Origin: Acanthamoeba castellanii str. Neff | Lineage: Eukaryota; Discosea; Longamoebia; Acanthamoebidae | Assembly: GCF_000313135.1 (NCBI RefSeq) | Contig: NW_004457343.1 | Span: 569,881-633,880 of the forward strand | DNA: 64,000 bases | Reading direction: 5' to 3' | Shown here: positions 55,201 to 64,000 of the stretch, in pieces | Position numbering within the stretch: the stretch's first letter is position 1 | How the letters are laid out: each line of letters begins with the position of its first letter | Translations under genes and position numbers: made by a program | The notes under the pieces: model-generated | What the model saw: the letters and a program-made list of their open reading frames with translations, nothing else | What the model was told of the DNA's origin: nothing | Database searches by the model: none

Positions 55201-55682
55201 TTTGTTGGGTGCGTGTGGTGGAAGATGCAGTGAGGTGGGTGCTGCTGGTCGATGCGGTGGTGCTGGTGTACAGTGTGACCGACCGAGCCTCTTTCGAGGC
55301 CATGGAGGACTGGCGGAAGCGCATTCTTCAGACCAAGGCCGGGGTCCCCATCATGTTGGTTCGAGTCCACCCTGCCCTACCCCTCTTCTCCCTCCCTCGT
55401 CGCACCTTACCATATATGGCCTGACCGACCGACATCATTCACGTCATGTCTCTGGCGCGCGCGCAGTTGGCGAACAAGATCGACCAGGCGGCGGCGGCGC
55501 GCATGGTGAAGCCGGAGGAGGGGGCGGAGCTGGCCGCCAAGTGGGAGGACTCCCTCTTCTTCGAAGTCGACGCCACCCGCGGTGAGAGCCTGAGCAGCGC
55601 GTTCCTGGAGCTCGTCCTCGAGGTCAAGAGCCTCGAGGAGGCCGATACCTCCGACGGCCACGAATGGTTCCCCGCCCTCTAA
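52288..55682 (+). CDS. EF-hand protein with C-terminal Ras-like GTPase domain
   Basis: Unfamiliar architecture. Starts MEEENVRLRAEKQRLQD (short coil; the first splice site is uncertain). Then an EF-hand pair: a degenerate VFDKNPRRGEIDAVGFRQM and a canonical loop RLDLDGSGGLSLPEL (~52779-52824). A ~350-residue middle part has no recognised domain (SYVQMLLGWKGRWAQAQKEQ, RGWVVYADRLKLDAEVGEF, CVGLISIGCTIRGDIDGEF, helical RYKTDLYRARVNMLAAFRDL). Exon 54615-54720 starts the GTPase domain: YRVAVLGPRQVGKSSLIVQF (P-loop), YFPDYLGDYENTY (switch I), LELCDAGSEE (degenerate G3), VVLVYSVTDRASFEAMEDW, MLLANKIDQ (G4), FFEVDATRGES (G5). It ends HEWFPAL without a prenylation motif. Phase continuity at 53038/53172, 53250/53313 and 54520/54615 supports one gene. 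Miro GTPases combine the same modules in a different order; this lacks a membrane anchor. Confidence 0.7.
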
Positions 55683-55786
55683 CCAGGACGCGGGCAGGTC
55701 TCGTGGGCGTGTGGTGTAGGTTTGTAAACACGTAGATGTTGGTTTAAAGCTGGGTGTACATGCGGGAGGGAGGGGGGTTGAAGGGG

Positions 55787-58605
55787 CTAGGCTGCATCGC
55801 GGCCGCGCCACTTGCGTTTGTTGGCGAGGAGGAGGGCGTGCTGTGGTCCCATGGCGGGGAAGTAGGCCACCAGCGCCGAGAAGAGGGGCTCCAGCACCAG
55901 CTCGATGAAGTTGGCCGTCATTTGCTCCTGCACACGGGGGTCAGCCACCAGTACTTCAAAAAAAAAAGAAGAATAACAAAAGAGCATGCGGGGTACTGGG
56001 CCAGACGTACCATCTTGACCAGGGTCTTGTCCATGCCGGGAGAGATGGGGCCGCCGGCTAGTCGCTCGAGCTCGCCCTGCGCCAGGAACTCCTCCGTCAC
56101 CTTGACCGCCCATCGCGAGGCCACTTCCCTGCACCGCATCAGCAGCAGCAACAGAGTAAGCTCCAGAGAGTGAACACGTGTACTCTCCCGGACGGAGGCG
56201 GCACAGCACTGCGAGTGGAGCGGGTACGCACCAGGGCTTGGCCTGGTTGCTGATGTCGGCCGTGTGCAGCAAAATCTTCATGACCAGCTGACGATCGTCC
56301 TTCACATCTTTGTGAGTGCGGGAAGGGGGGAGTGGTGAGTCAAAGCCGCATGAGCTCTCTCTCGCCTGAGCAATACATGGGCACTGCGCAGGTGGTACGT
56401 ACCTGATCTAAGACTCGCGCTCGCTCTGTCCTCCGGGTCCCTGTGCGCACACGTTCTGTCGTCGAGCAGGTGAGCGACCACGCACGGCACATTGCGAGTG
56501 GCGGGAGATCTCGGTGGTACCGGGCCTTGAAGAGGTTGGTGGACTCGAAGTGGTAGCTCATGTCGGTGCCGAGAACGCTCTTGATGATGACGGCCCGCAC
56601 CTCCCTGAACTGCTCCTTGCTGAGGCGGGCGAAGATGTCGGCGTTGGCCGCTGGATCGTTGACGATGCGGAAGAGCGTGGCGACGTGATGGTTCTCCAGC
56701 ACCGACACGTCGTTATACAGCAGCGCGAGCGATGTCAGGTTGTTCACCTGGAACGCATTGTTGGTTCCTGCCAGTAGTGTTAGTTGTGTGTGGTGTGGGT
56801 GTGTGGTGGTGGTGTGGTGGTGTGCGTGCGTGTGTGTGTGACGAGTGTTAGCCCGCCTGAACACTCGGAATCAGTGGTGCTCGTTCACGTACCGGGGTGG
56901 GAGAGGTCATGACACAGGGCCGACACCAGCAACGCGAAGATGTCCAGCTCGGTGAGGAAGTTGACCGCATCGGTTATGAACTGTTGGCCGGACGAAACCA
57001 CTTAGTGAGAGCGAGAGCTGCAGAGGTAATGCAGTTTGCCCACGTACGAGGAGTGAGTAGACCGTCTGGAGGACGTCAAACGCGTGAACGAAGTTGTGGT
57101 AGGGGTTGGCCTGGTAGTGCCGCCGCACCTCCCGCACGAAATTGCAGAACACGGCCATCGGCACCTGCACATATACACACACACACACACACACCAGCAC
57201 CACACGACACAAGGGTACAGTTGTCACCCACCGGACGAGAAGAACGAGGAACGAGGACGAGAGGTCGCACGTCGAACAGCTTGAGCAGCTGCAGCTCGGC
57301 GTTGAATATTTCGGGGATTAGCGACTCGAGCGTGTCCTCCGAGCAGTCGAACGCGTTGAACTGCCAGCTCTTGAGCGCGCCTGGAAGGGTGTGGCCAGGA
57401 ATGTGAAAAGTGTGTCTGTGTCTGTGTGCGTGTGCGTGTGCGTGTGCGTGTGCGTGTGCGGACGACTCCCCAAGGGCTGTCAGATGGGGTGCGGGGGCGT
57501 ACGGCCGGCCTGGCTGAGGGAGAGAGACCGCTTGAGGGACCCGCCGGATGCGGGCGAGGTCATGAGGCACTCGGCCAGCGATGGGCGCCGGGTGTAGGTC
57601 TCCACGATCCACTCCCGCGTGGCGCTGTCCGCGCACTTGTCCTTGAACAGGTCCTCGCCCTGGAACCAGGCATGCACACACGGGTGCGTATTAACCCCCG
57701 CAACGAAAACCACAACCATGACCACGCGCGAGTGTGGGGAGGGTGGTGGTAGGTACGGGCTGGAAGACGGTGGACTCGGGCGAGTAGAGGTCCCGCAGCA
57801 GGCGCACCACGAGCCGGCTCAGCTCCGGGTAGTCCGCCGCGAACTGGTGGCCAGCAGCACGTGAGTCGGACATGATCACCAACGCTGCCGCCGCTGCCGC
57901 CGCGCTGAGCAGTGGGAGGTAGTACCGCGCGGCCCTGCTGGTCGAGCTGGAGGAGGACGCTCTCCACGACCGACAGGTGGTGCGGCGTACTGCCGTCTGC
58001 GATGCGGTGCACCCGATCGCCGCTGCTCCGCTTCTCCTTGCCCTGCCCAGCACCAGCAGCCTCATCTTCCTCTTCACCGCCATCATCATCGTTGCCATCA
58101 TCATTGTCATCGTGTTCATCACCAGCGCCACCAGGGCGCTCCTTGACGGCGCCACGATCGCCCGAGTCGCTGGGACGCGGCTGGGCGACGCGCTCCATCT
58201 GGAGGAGGAGCTGGCCGGAGAGGGACTGCCACGAGGGAGCGGGCGACAGCTGCGACTGGTGACGGGCGCGAGCGAGGGCCATGTGGGCCTGCAGCCGGCG
58301 GCGGAGGAGCGACGGCGGCACCACGTCCACGCTGGCCACGTCCGCCACGCCGCCGACCCCCAGCAGCGCCTCCGTGTCGGCTTCGCCCAGGCCGCGCTGG
58401 CTCACCACTGTGGCCCACCGCCGCGGTGAGGAGTGTGCGGTGCGGTGTGCGGGGTGGGCATCGTACCGATGATGGGCAGGTCGTGGGCGAGCGCCAGCGG
58501 CAGCACGTCGGGGTGGAGCGCGTCGGGGAGGTCGAAGCCGCCGTCGGACCCCACGTGCACCACCGCCACCGCGCCGAGTCCGGCCTGCTCCACCACTCGT
58601 GTCAT
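55787..58605 (-). CDS. Class I cyclic-nucleotide phosphodiesterase
   Basis: Hydrolyses cAMP and/or cGMP. Start ATG at 58605 (MTRVVEQAGLGAVAVVHV). The N-terminal ~300 residues are polar, with an Asp/Glu stretch near 58060-58120, and resemble no known regulatory domain; no GAF domain is seen. The catalytic domain begins about 57390 (SWQFNAFDC, LIPEIFNAELQLLKLFDV) and carries VPMAVFCNFVREVRRHYQ, PYHNFVHAFDVLQTVYSLL (HNxxH metal site), LDIFALLVSALCHDLSHPG with TNNAFQVN (HD metal site), SVLENHHVATLFRI, FREVRAVIIKSVLGTDMSYHF, KILLHTADISNQAKPW (second Asp site) and FAAL-type GFISFIVEPLF equivalent FIELVLEPLFSALV. All metal ligands are visible. Substrate preference cannot be read reliably. The gene lies convergent with the EF-hand/GTPase gene (105 bp). 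Confidence 0.92.
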
Positions 58606-59018
58606 GTTCGCTCTCTCTGCCGCCACGGCTTCGACTGGGCGAAGAGCAAATTATATCAAATTTTTATTAGTTGTTTATTTTAATACTATTTCATTATTTA
58701 ATATTTGATACAATTGGAACGGAAGGGAGAACAAAGAAGCGGGGGGGGAGCGCACCGTGGAGTGGCAGGGAGGCGCGAAGCCAGTTCAAGATTTCTTCGC
58801 ACGAGGAGAGGACAAAGAGGCGCCCGCCATTCTGTTTACCGCCTCCAGCACCAGTGGTGCCAGAACCACTTCTTATCCGCATCATTGTACTGTCAGATGA
58901 GAGGGAAGCAGAAGAACTGAAACTACACCCACCGTGGCCACACCGCCTTTTGCTTTGATGGGTGCTTAGCAACCAGCCAGATTTTATTTTAATTTATTTT
59001 GTGTTGTCGCGCTGTACT
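58606..59018. other. Spacer between PDE and FPGS genes
   Basis: 413 bp, AT-rich at 58650-58725, holding the PDE promoter and the FPGS 3' UTR. Short open frames have no domain. No gene seen. Confidence 0.5.
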
Positions 59019-61354
59019 TTAGAGGTGGAGGGCAGAGGCGGGGAGAGCGTTGCGGCGGAGGAGCACCTCCAGCACGCCGCCCACCAGATACAGCGATCCC
59101 GTCACCAACACCCGTGTCTTCCCCCTCTGCCCACCACTAGCGCAGCGATCGTGGTGCCACCACCGCTTGTGGAGACCCACGACGGAATCGAGAGCAGCAG
59201 GGATGGAATCGGCCACGGTCACCTCTGCTGCCGGGCCTTGGTCGGTTCGGTTCAGGCTCTTCCAGGCGTCGGCTTGCGTCTGCTGCCACGAACGGCCGTC
59301 CTTGTCGGGGGCCTCACCGACCACTGGGCGACCACCACTCCCGCCAGCGTCAGAGCCAGGCCGGGTGGCAAACGTGCTGAAGATCACCGCGTCGAAGGGC
59401 ACTCCCCGACCCGGCCCCGCGCTGCCCGACATGGTGTCGACCAGCCTGGCCAACAGCTTCGAGGCCGATCGATTCTGGTGGCAGTTGAAGATGAGCACCC
59501 GCCGCTCCTGCGCGTCGCTGCTGCTGTCGGCGTCGTCCTGGTCTCGGGAGGACGAGTCGATAAACCAGCGGGCGCAGGCCTCCATGCTCTCCTCGGTGTG
59601 CGCTCCGTCCAGGTGCAGCCACAGCTCGTCTTCCCCGCGGTTGTGGGAGTTCTCTTCGGCGTCGCCAGGGCCGGTGGGGAGTCGGAGCAGCTGGGCTCGG
59701 CCCGGCCAGCGGCATTCTCGGAGTCCCTTCGCGAAGCCGGCGGGCAGCTCAGACGACGGCCCAGTGCTTCGCAGGAAGGGGGCGAGTTCTTGGCGGTCGA
59801 TGTGCGGGGGTAGTCGCTCCGCGTTGTTTCGCAACCACTGCCTGCACAGGGCAACGGCGAGGGATGCGTTGTTCTTCTGAAACTCGCCGAGGAGGCCTAG
59901 GACACGAAAGGGTTGACGTGCGTGAGAATGAGGTGGCGATCGATTGGTCATTGTTGGAGATGCTATGCTTACCGAGCGTGCAGTGCTTGCCCCACGCTTC
60001 GATGGGAGGAACTACACTGAGATCTACCTGGCCCACACAAAATGCATTGTAAGCCTTATGTGGTGGTATGGCATTGCGAGTGCACTCAGCTGTCTGATGA
60101 GAAGCAAACCTTCTTGATTGCGGCCTGTTTGACGAGACTTTGCATCGCTTCGTCGGTCTGGGGCACAGTGTAGGCAGACACTCCAGTCTGGACGTTGGCG
60201 CGTTAACGACAGAGAGATCGTGAGCGTTTGATACAGTGCAGGTTTGTAGAGCAGCGGGAACGCACCTTAAATATCCCGGCCTTTTCGTAGGCGATCTCGG
60301 TGAGGGTGTCACCCAACACCTTTTGATGGTCGTACCCGAGCGAAGAGATTCCACACGCGTCAGGCTGCACCACATTCGTGGCATCCGTGCGCCCGCCAAC
60401 ACCCACCTCCACCAACGCTACATCCACCTGAAAGAGAGTGGGATTGTTGGCCCATTGACCAACATTGTAGTTAGCTTGAGGAGCAGCATATCACCCTCCC
60501 GCAATGGTATTGGTACGCACCTCTTCTCTGATGAACACGTTAAGGGACATGAGCGTCAAGAAGCGGAAGTATGCTGGCATCTCTGGCGTTTCATTGCCCT
60601 GCGCGATCTCAGCCGTCAGGCCAGCCACGCACGTGCCAAGCGAGCGTCGTGCGTACCTGAGTAGTGGCGTGGAGCCTGTCCCACGTGTCCCAGAAGTACC
60701 TGGCAAACACGTCCCGCTCCAGCGGCTTCCCATCAAGTCTGATTCTTTCTCTGGGCGTGTTCGTCACCGTGTAAGCAGCAGCGCCACTGAATATGGACAG
60801 CATGAGGTTGTGATCATACCGAACGTCGACGAGGTGAGGAGAGGTGAAGAGGCCCGTACGAAGGCCGTAGCCACGCCGCAGAATGCTCTCGGCAAATGCG
60901 CACGTGGAACCCTTGCCCTTGGTGCCCGCTACATGCACGCACGACAGTCGATCCACCTTGGGCCGTTTGAATATCGTGTTAATTTAAAATTATTTTTAGC
61001 AAAGAGAAAAAAGAAAGTGGAGAACGCACGTCCAGCTCCAAGCGTCGGAGGAGAGTCAGCATTTCGTGGCGCAGGTCAACTTCTCTGTTGGTGCGTCGCT
61101 CCCGTGCCCAGGCCTCCATGGCCTGCGCATTCGACACGAGTGAACCCAGTGCCGTTACCGCGCCCTGTGCCCGCACATGGTAAGCCCACCACCAGTATAC
61201 CATTTCCTGGGCCCCCAGGGGGGTGTACATCGAAGCTGCGGTCAGTGAGCAGCTGCCGGTACCCACGGTGCCCGAAACGAAAGGCATCATAAAGATGAAG
61301 AGCTGGAGAGGCAGCCTGGCGTGGGCGCCCCCACCCCAGACATGACCGCCGCAT
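59019..61354 (-). CDS. FPGS: Folylpolyglutamate synthase
   Basis: Adds gamma-glutamates to folates, retaining them in cytosol and mitochondria. Start ATG 61354; the first exon ([32 protein letters not shown]) is Arg-rich without acidic residues, a likely mitochondrial presequence. A phase-0 intron leads to [20 protein letters not shown] and [10 protein letters not shown]. The catalytic part follows: [20 protein letters not shown] (P-loop), [70 protein letters not shown] and EKAGIFK. The C-terminal domain has [49 protein letters not shown] and [17 protein letters not shown]. It matches eukaryotic FPGS from end to end. It shares a 190-bp divergent promoter with the next gene. Confidence 0.94.
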
Positions 61355-61544
61355 ACTGTGGGAAAAGGAAACAAAAAGAAACTTATTTTCTTATTTCAGG
61401 TGATGAAATTTCCAGTTTTAAATCTCTGGCAAATTTGCAGGACAGGTTCCTTCTCCTCCTTCTGTAGGAGTAGGTTACGATCGGCGACTTGCGGTCAGGT
61501 CTTAGGACAATCAGCTCGACGGGGAAGATCCTGCGTGGCTTGCG

Positions 61545-63442
61545 ATGGACGAGCCAGAACTTCCTCTGTTCGAGGGATTTCCCACTACGCAGCCTGGCCT
61601 GGGCGAAGCCTGTTCGCTTGTTGGTCCGCTCGAGCAGGTGGTACCAGAGACAACTTACCATGCCCACCGACAACTCAGAGACGGGTTGTGCGCCTGGAGG
61701 AACTGGATCTTTGTGAACCAGAAATTCTCCATCCTCCGTTTTGACCCACGCTCCAGCCAGGTACGCACAGTAGTGGCAGGTCCCATCACCACCACCACCA
61801 CGACTCCACGGCCCTTACGTTGTACTACTCCACCTAGAGGGACTATTACCTACGGACGACGGTTGCTCCTCCTCTTGTGGATCCTTCGCCGTGCCTGGTG
61901 GACGACATTGAGAATGGTCGTGTGTTCAGGTGCGAGGACGAGTTTTCTTGCTCCCCGATCGGAGAGGAGGAACTGATGACAAGTACGACACTCGCAGGTG
62001 GGACGGTTGGGAGATAGTGAGCCACAAGGTGATCCTCGACAAGTATTTGGTGGTGGGGGGCATCGGTGGCGAGCTTGTCATCGTGGACTTGATCAGCGGC
62101 AAGGTAAGCGTACATTCAGATGAATGCTCTTGGCGCTCATGCGTTTATGCGTTCTCGTGTTGGTTGCGCCAACAACAGGTGTTGCGTACCTGCAAGCTGC
62201 CCGGCACTTGGGCGAACAACCTGGCGCTCCATGTGTGGCAAGGACAGCCGAGATTGATCGTCTGTAGCAACTCGTTCCTGGAGACTGTTCAAGGTGCGCT
62301 TGCCTAGCCACCTGTTGGTCCACAGGGCTCGTACCAACCCGCGGCGGCCGGCAGTATATTCCTTTCCCGATATGCGGGTGCTCTTGCGCAAGTGGGTGTC
62401 CGCCCAACTGCCAGACCCTGAAGAGATGACGACCATCAACGGAGTCGCCGTCAGCCCCAACGGCAAGTGGTTGGTACGTCCATTCGTCCTGGCCAGTGAT
62501 GCGCATGGGTGCGAACTGAACCCCAATTCTGTGTTATAATTCGACAAGGTCATGGCTGGAGACTCGCCATCGGTGTTCATCTGTGACGTCAGCCAAGGCG
62601 AGTACACCTTCGTCCATGCGATTCCTTGCCTGGCGGGCAACAATAACGTCTCGTGGAATCTCGGCTCGAGCAGGTTTGCGGTCTCCAGCGAGGCCGGTTG
62701 CTGCCAGGTACTCCTGGCAGCTGCACATGCTTCACTTCCCTTTCTTTGTTTTTCTCATGTGGGAGGAGGGTCAGATCTACAGCATGCGAGACCAGAACGA
62801 ACCCAACAGCATTGTACTGGAACAAATAGTGTGGAATCTGGGCAACCCCGATCGTTCTGACGTGCCGGTGGGTACTGGAGGTACTGTGCTGGCTCACTGC
62901 TATCTCACCGCCATCAAACAGTCGGCACACTCACACGATGATTGTCAGTGACGCTTCCCAACAATAAGCAAGCCGGTACCGTGCCGTTGGTGCGGTTCAG
63001 CGCGTGCCCGGCCACGGCCGAGAAGCTGCTCATCTTCCAATCGGTCGACTACGTCCAGGTCGTGGACATCGGCCTCAACGCCCGCCAGACGATCCACCTG
63101 CCCGACCACTTGCCCTCCTGCGCTGTGGTCGAGGATCCCTCGGGCCTGCCCGCCCCCATCCACACCTTCATATCCGGTGGCGCCTTCTCGGCCGACGGGC
63201 ACAGCTTCTACGTCGGCTCGTCCAACGGCGCCGAGACGGAGCGCGGTGGCTTCCTGTGGGAGTTCCCGCTGCAGGCGGTGCCCAGCCTGAAGGACCTCGT
63301 CCTGTCGTTCATCCAGGGCGGCTTCAGCGATTACTGGAGCAGGGACCGGTGCGCGCGCACCCTGCCGCCCGACCTGATGTGCATGCTCTTCCCGTACGCT
63401 CTGGGGAATGGCGACCAAGGTTGCCGGTGGACCCCGTCGTAA
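61545..63442 (+). CDS. Beta-propeller-like protein, DUF2415-type C-terminus
   Basis: Start ATG 61545 (MDEPELPLFEGFP). Exons 61545-61760, 61838-61929, 61998-62103, 62179-62293, 62355-62473, 62549-62707, 62775-62871 and 62949-63442 all join in frame, about 465 residues. Repeated WD-like strands are visible: SHKVILDKYLVVGGIGGELVIVDL, GQPRLIVCSNSFLETVQ, INGVAVSPNGKWLVMAGDSP with VFICDVS, VSWNLGSSRFAVSSEAG, VPLVRFSACPATAEKLLIF with VQVVDIGL, and GAFSADGHSFYVGSS with GFLWEFPL. The penultimate pattern (RFSxCP..LLIFQSxDYVQVVD...FSxDGxxxYVG...GxxWEF) resembles the DUF2415 family of fungal and protist WD proteins. No catalytic motif. Function unknown, likely a scaffold. The family assignment is tentative, by pattern only. 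Confidence 0.6.
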
Positions 63443-63538
63443 GTGTATATTGACAAATAGATGATTACATATACATATTTGGAGAGCCAACAACGTTGTT
63501 ATTGGACGAGAGCAGTATGAAAGAGGCCAATAGGGCTC
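63443..63538. other. Convergent 3' ends
   Basis: Ninety-six bases between the stops of the propeller gene and the RasGEF gene. AT-rich at 63446-63480. Confidence 0.5.
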
Positions 63539-64000
63539 CTATAGTTGGGTGTGCGGCAGCGAGGAGGGCTCGATGGCCTCGGACTTTTTGTACAGGATGT
63601 CTTCGGGCAGGACGAGAAGCTTGGTGAGGGAGAGCTGACGCTCGGGGTCGGGCTTGAAGTCGTAGCGCCCGTTTTGTTGCCACTTGGCGATCTGCAGGAT
63701 GATGTCACCCTGCATCACCAGCTTTTCGAAGTTGATGAGCTCGTCTGCGCGGTCGGCGTTCCCCTCGTCGATGAACGTCAGATCCCTGAGGTAGAGACCT
63801 GATGCATACGCCACCACACCAAAATTAGCTATGGTGCTGCCGTGGGGCAGTTAGTAGGCTGGTGGAGAATGCCTACCGAGGTAAGGGACGACGGGCGCTG
63901 TAGTGAACTCTTCCTTCAGCAGCAGGTCGCGATACTGTTTGTAAGTTGGCCTTGTTTTCCATCAGTACATCCAGGGCCTCCAGGGACTGCTTCGTGGTCT
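63539..64000 (-). CDS. RasGEF (CDC25-domain) protein, C-terminus only; runs off the window
   Basis: Nucleotide-exchange factor for Ras-type GTPases. The last exon (63539-~63797) encodes GLYLRDLTFIDEGNADR, LINFEKLVMQGDIILQIAKW, YDFKPDPERQLSLTKLL and ILYKKSEAIEPSSLPHTQL, matching the end of the CDC25 catalytic domain and its usual short tail. The preceding exon (about 63880-64000) encodes SLEALDVLMENKAN and, one frame over, YKQYRDLLLKEEF with APVVPYL, the helical hairpin side of the domain. The two frames differ by a single base in gtaagtt at 63941-63947, so either a one-base insertion error or a real frameshift is present. The N-terminal part lies outside the window. Confidence 0.85.

Noticed and set aside
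55340..55400. tRNA-like B box GGTTCGAGTCC
   Set aside because: It spans the exon end and donor of the Ras-like GTPase gene (IML, then gttcga); no matching A box or acceptor-stem pairing was found.

Overview
The window is a compact, GC-rich eukaryotic chromosome segment. Every recognisable gene is split by many short GT-AG introns (mostly 55-110 nt, commonly with donors gtacg/gtaag and acceptors cag or tag). Neighbouring genes are often separated by less than 200 bp. Intron density, base composition, gene spacing and the protein set (augmin, WAPL, L-gulonolactone-type oxidase, myotubularin, RhoGAP and RasGEF signalling proteins) fit an amoebozoan, most likely Acanthamoeba. That assignment is inference; no rRNA or other species marker is present. 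I see no transposon, CRISPR array, tRNA or rRNA.

Layout. 0.5-6 kb (+): a RhoGAP protein, then two tandem paralogues of an unrecognised Pro/Gly/Gln-rich family. 6-10.7 kb (-): augmin subunit HAUS6, divergent from (+) AIMP1/Arc1 tRNA-binding cofactor; the intergenic region carries an E2F-like palindrome. 12.9-16.9 kb (+): ERMP1-type M28 metallopeptidase. 17-22.2 kb (-): an RNF170-type RING E3, then a secreted/type I membrane protein built from one-exon-per-coil W-x-Q-x-G repeats. 22.6-24.7 kb (+): GMPPA. 24.8-32 kb (-): XRN2/Rat1 nuclease and a catalytically intact myotubularin. 32.6-33.2 kb (-): a small acidic protein. 33.3-40.6 kb (+): UTP7/WDR46 and the Y-family polymerase REV1. 40.7-47.1 kb (-): an Hsp110-like protein that lacks the beta substrate-binding domain and ends in a TPR domain, then a PARL-type rhomboid protease that appears to continue into MORN repeats. 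47.3-55.7 kb (+): WAPL, an aldonolactone oxidase and an EF-hand/Ras-like GTPase. 55.8-61.4 kb (-): a cyclic-nucleotide phosphodiesterase and folylpolyglutamate synthase. 61.5-63.4 kb (+): a beta-propeller-like protein. 63.5 kb to the edge (-): the C-terminus of a RasGEF.

The genes do not form one pathway. Themes are chromosome/spindle and DNA damage (HAUS6, WAPL, REV1), RNA and ribosome biogenesis (XRN2, UTP7, AIMP1), small-GTPase, cyclic-nucleotide and phosphoinositide signalling, ER and mitochondrial proteostasis, and vitamin/sugar metabolism.

The most unusual items are the Hsp110-TPR protein without SBD-beta, the rhomboid-MORN fusion, the exon-per-coil surface protein, the tandem low-complexity paralogues and the EF-hand/Ras-like protein with a degenerate switch II. 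Three genes (RhoGAP, ERMP1, RasGEF) show apparent one-base or local frame breaks that may be assembly errors. Exon boundaries given are my readings from frame continuity and splice consensus, not from transcripts.
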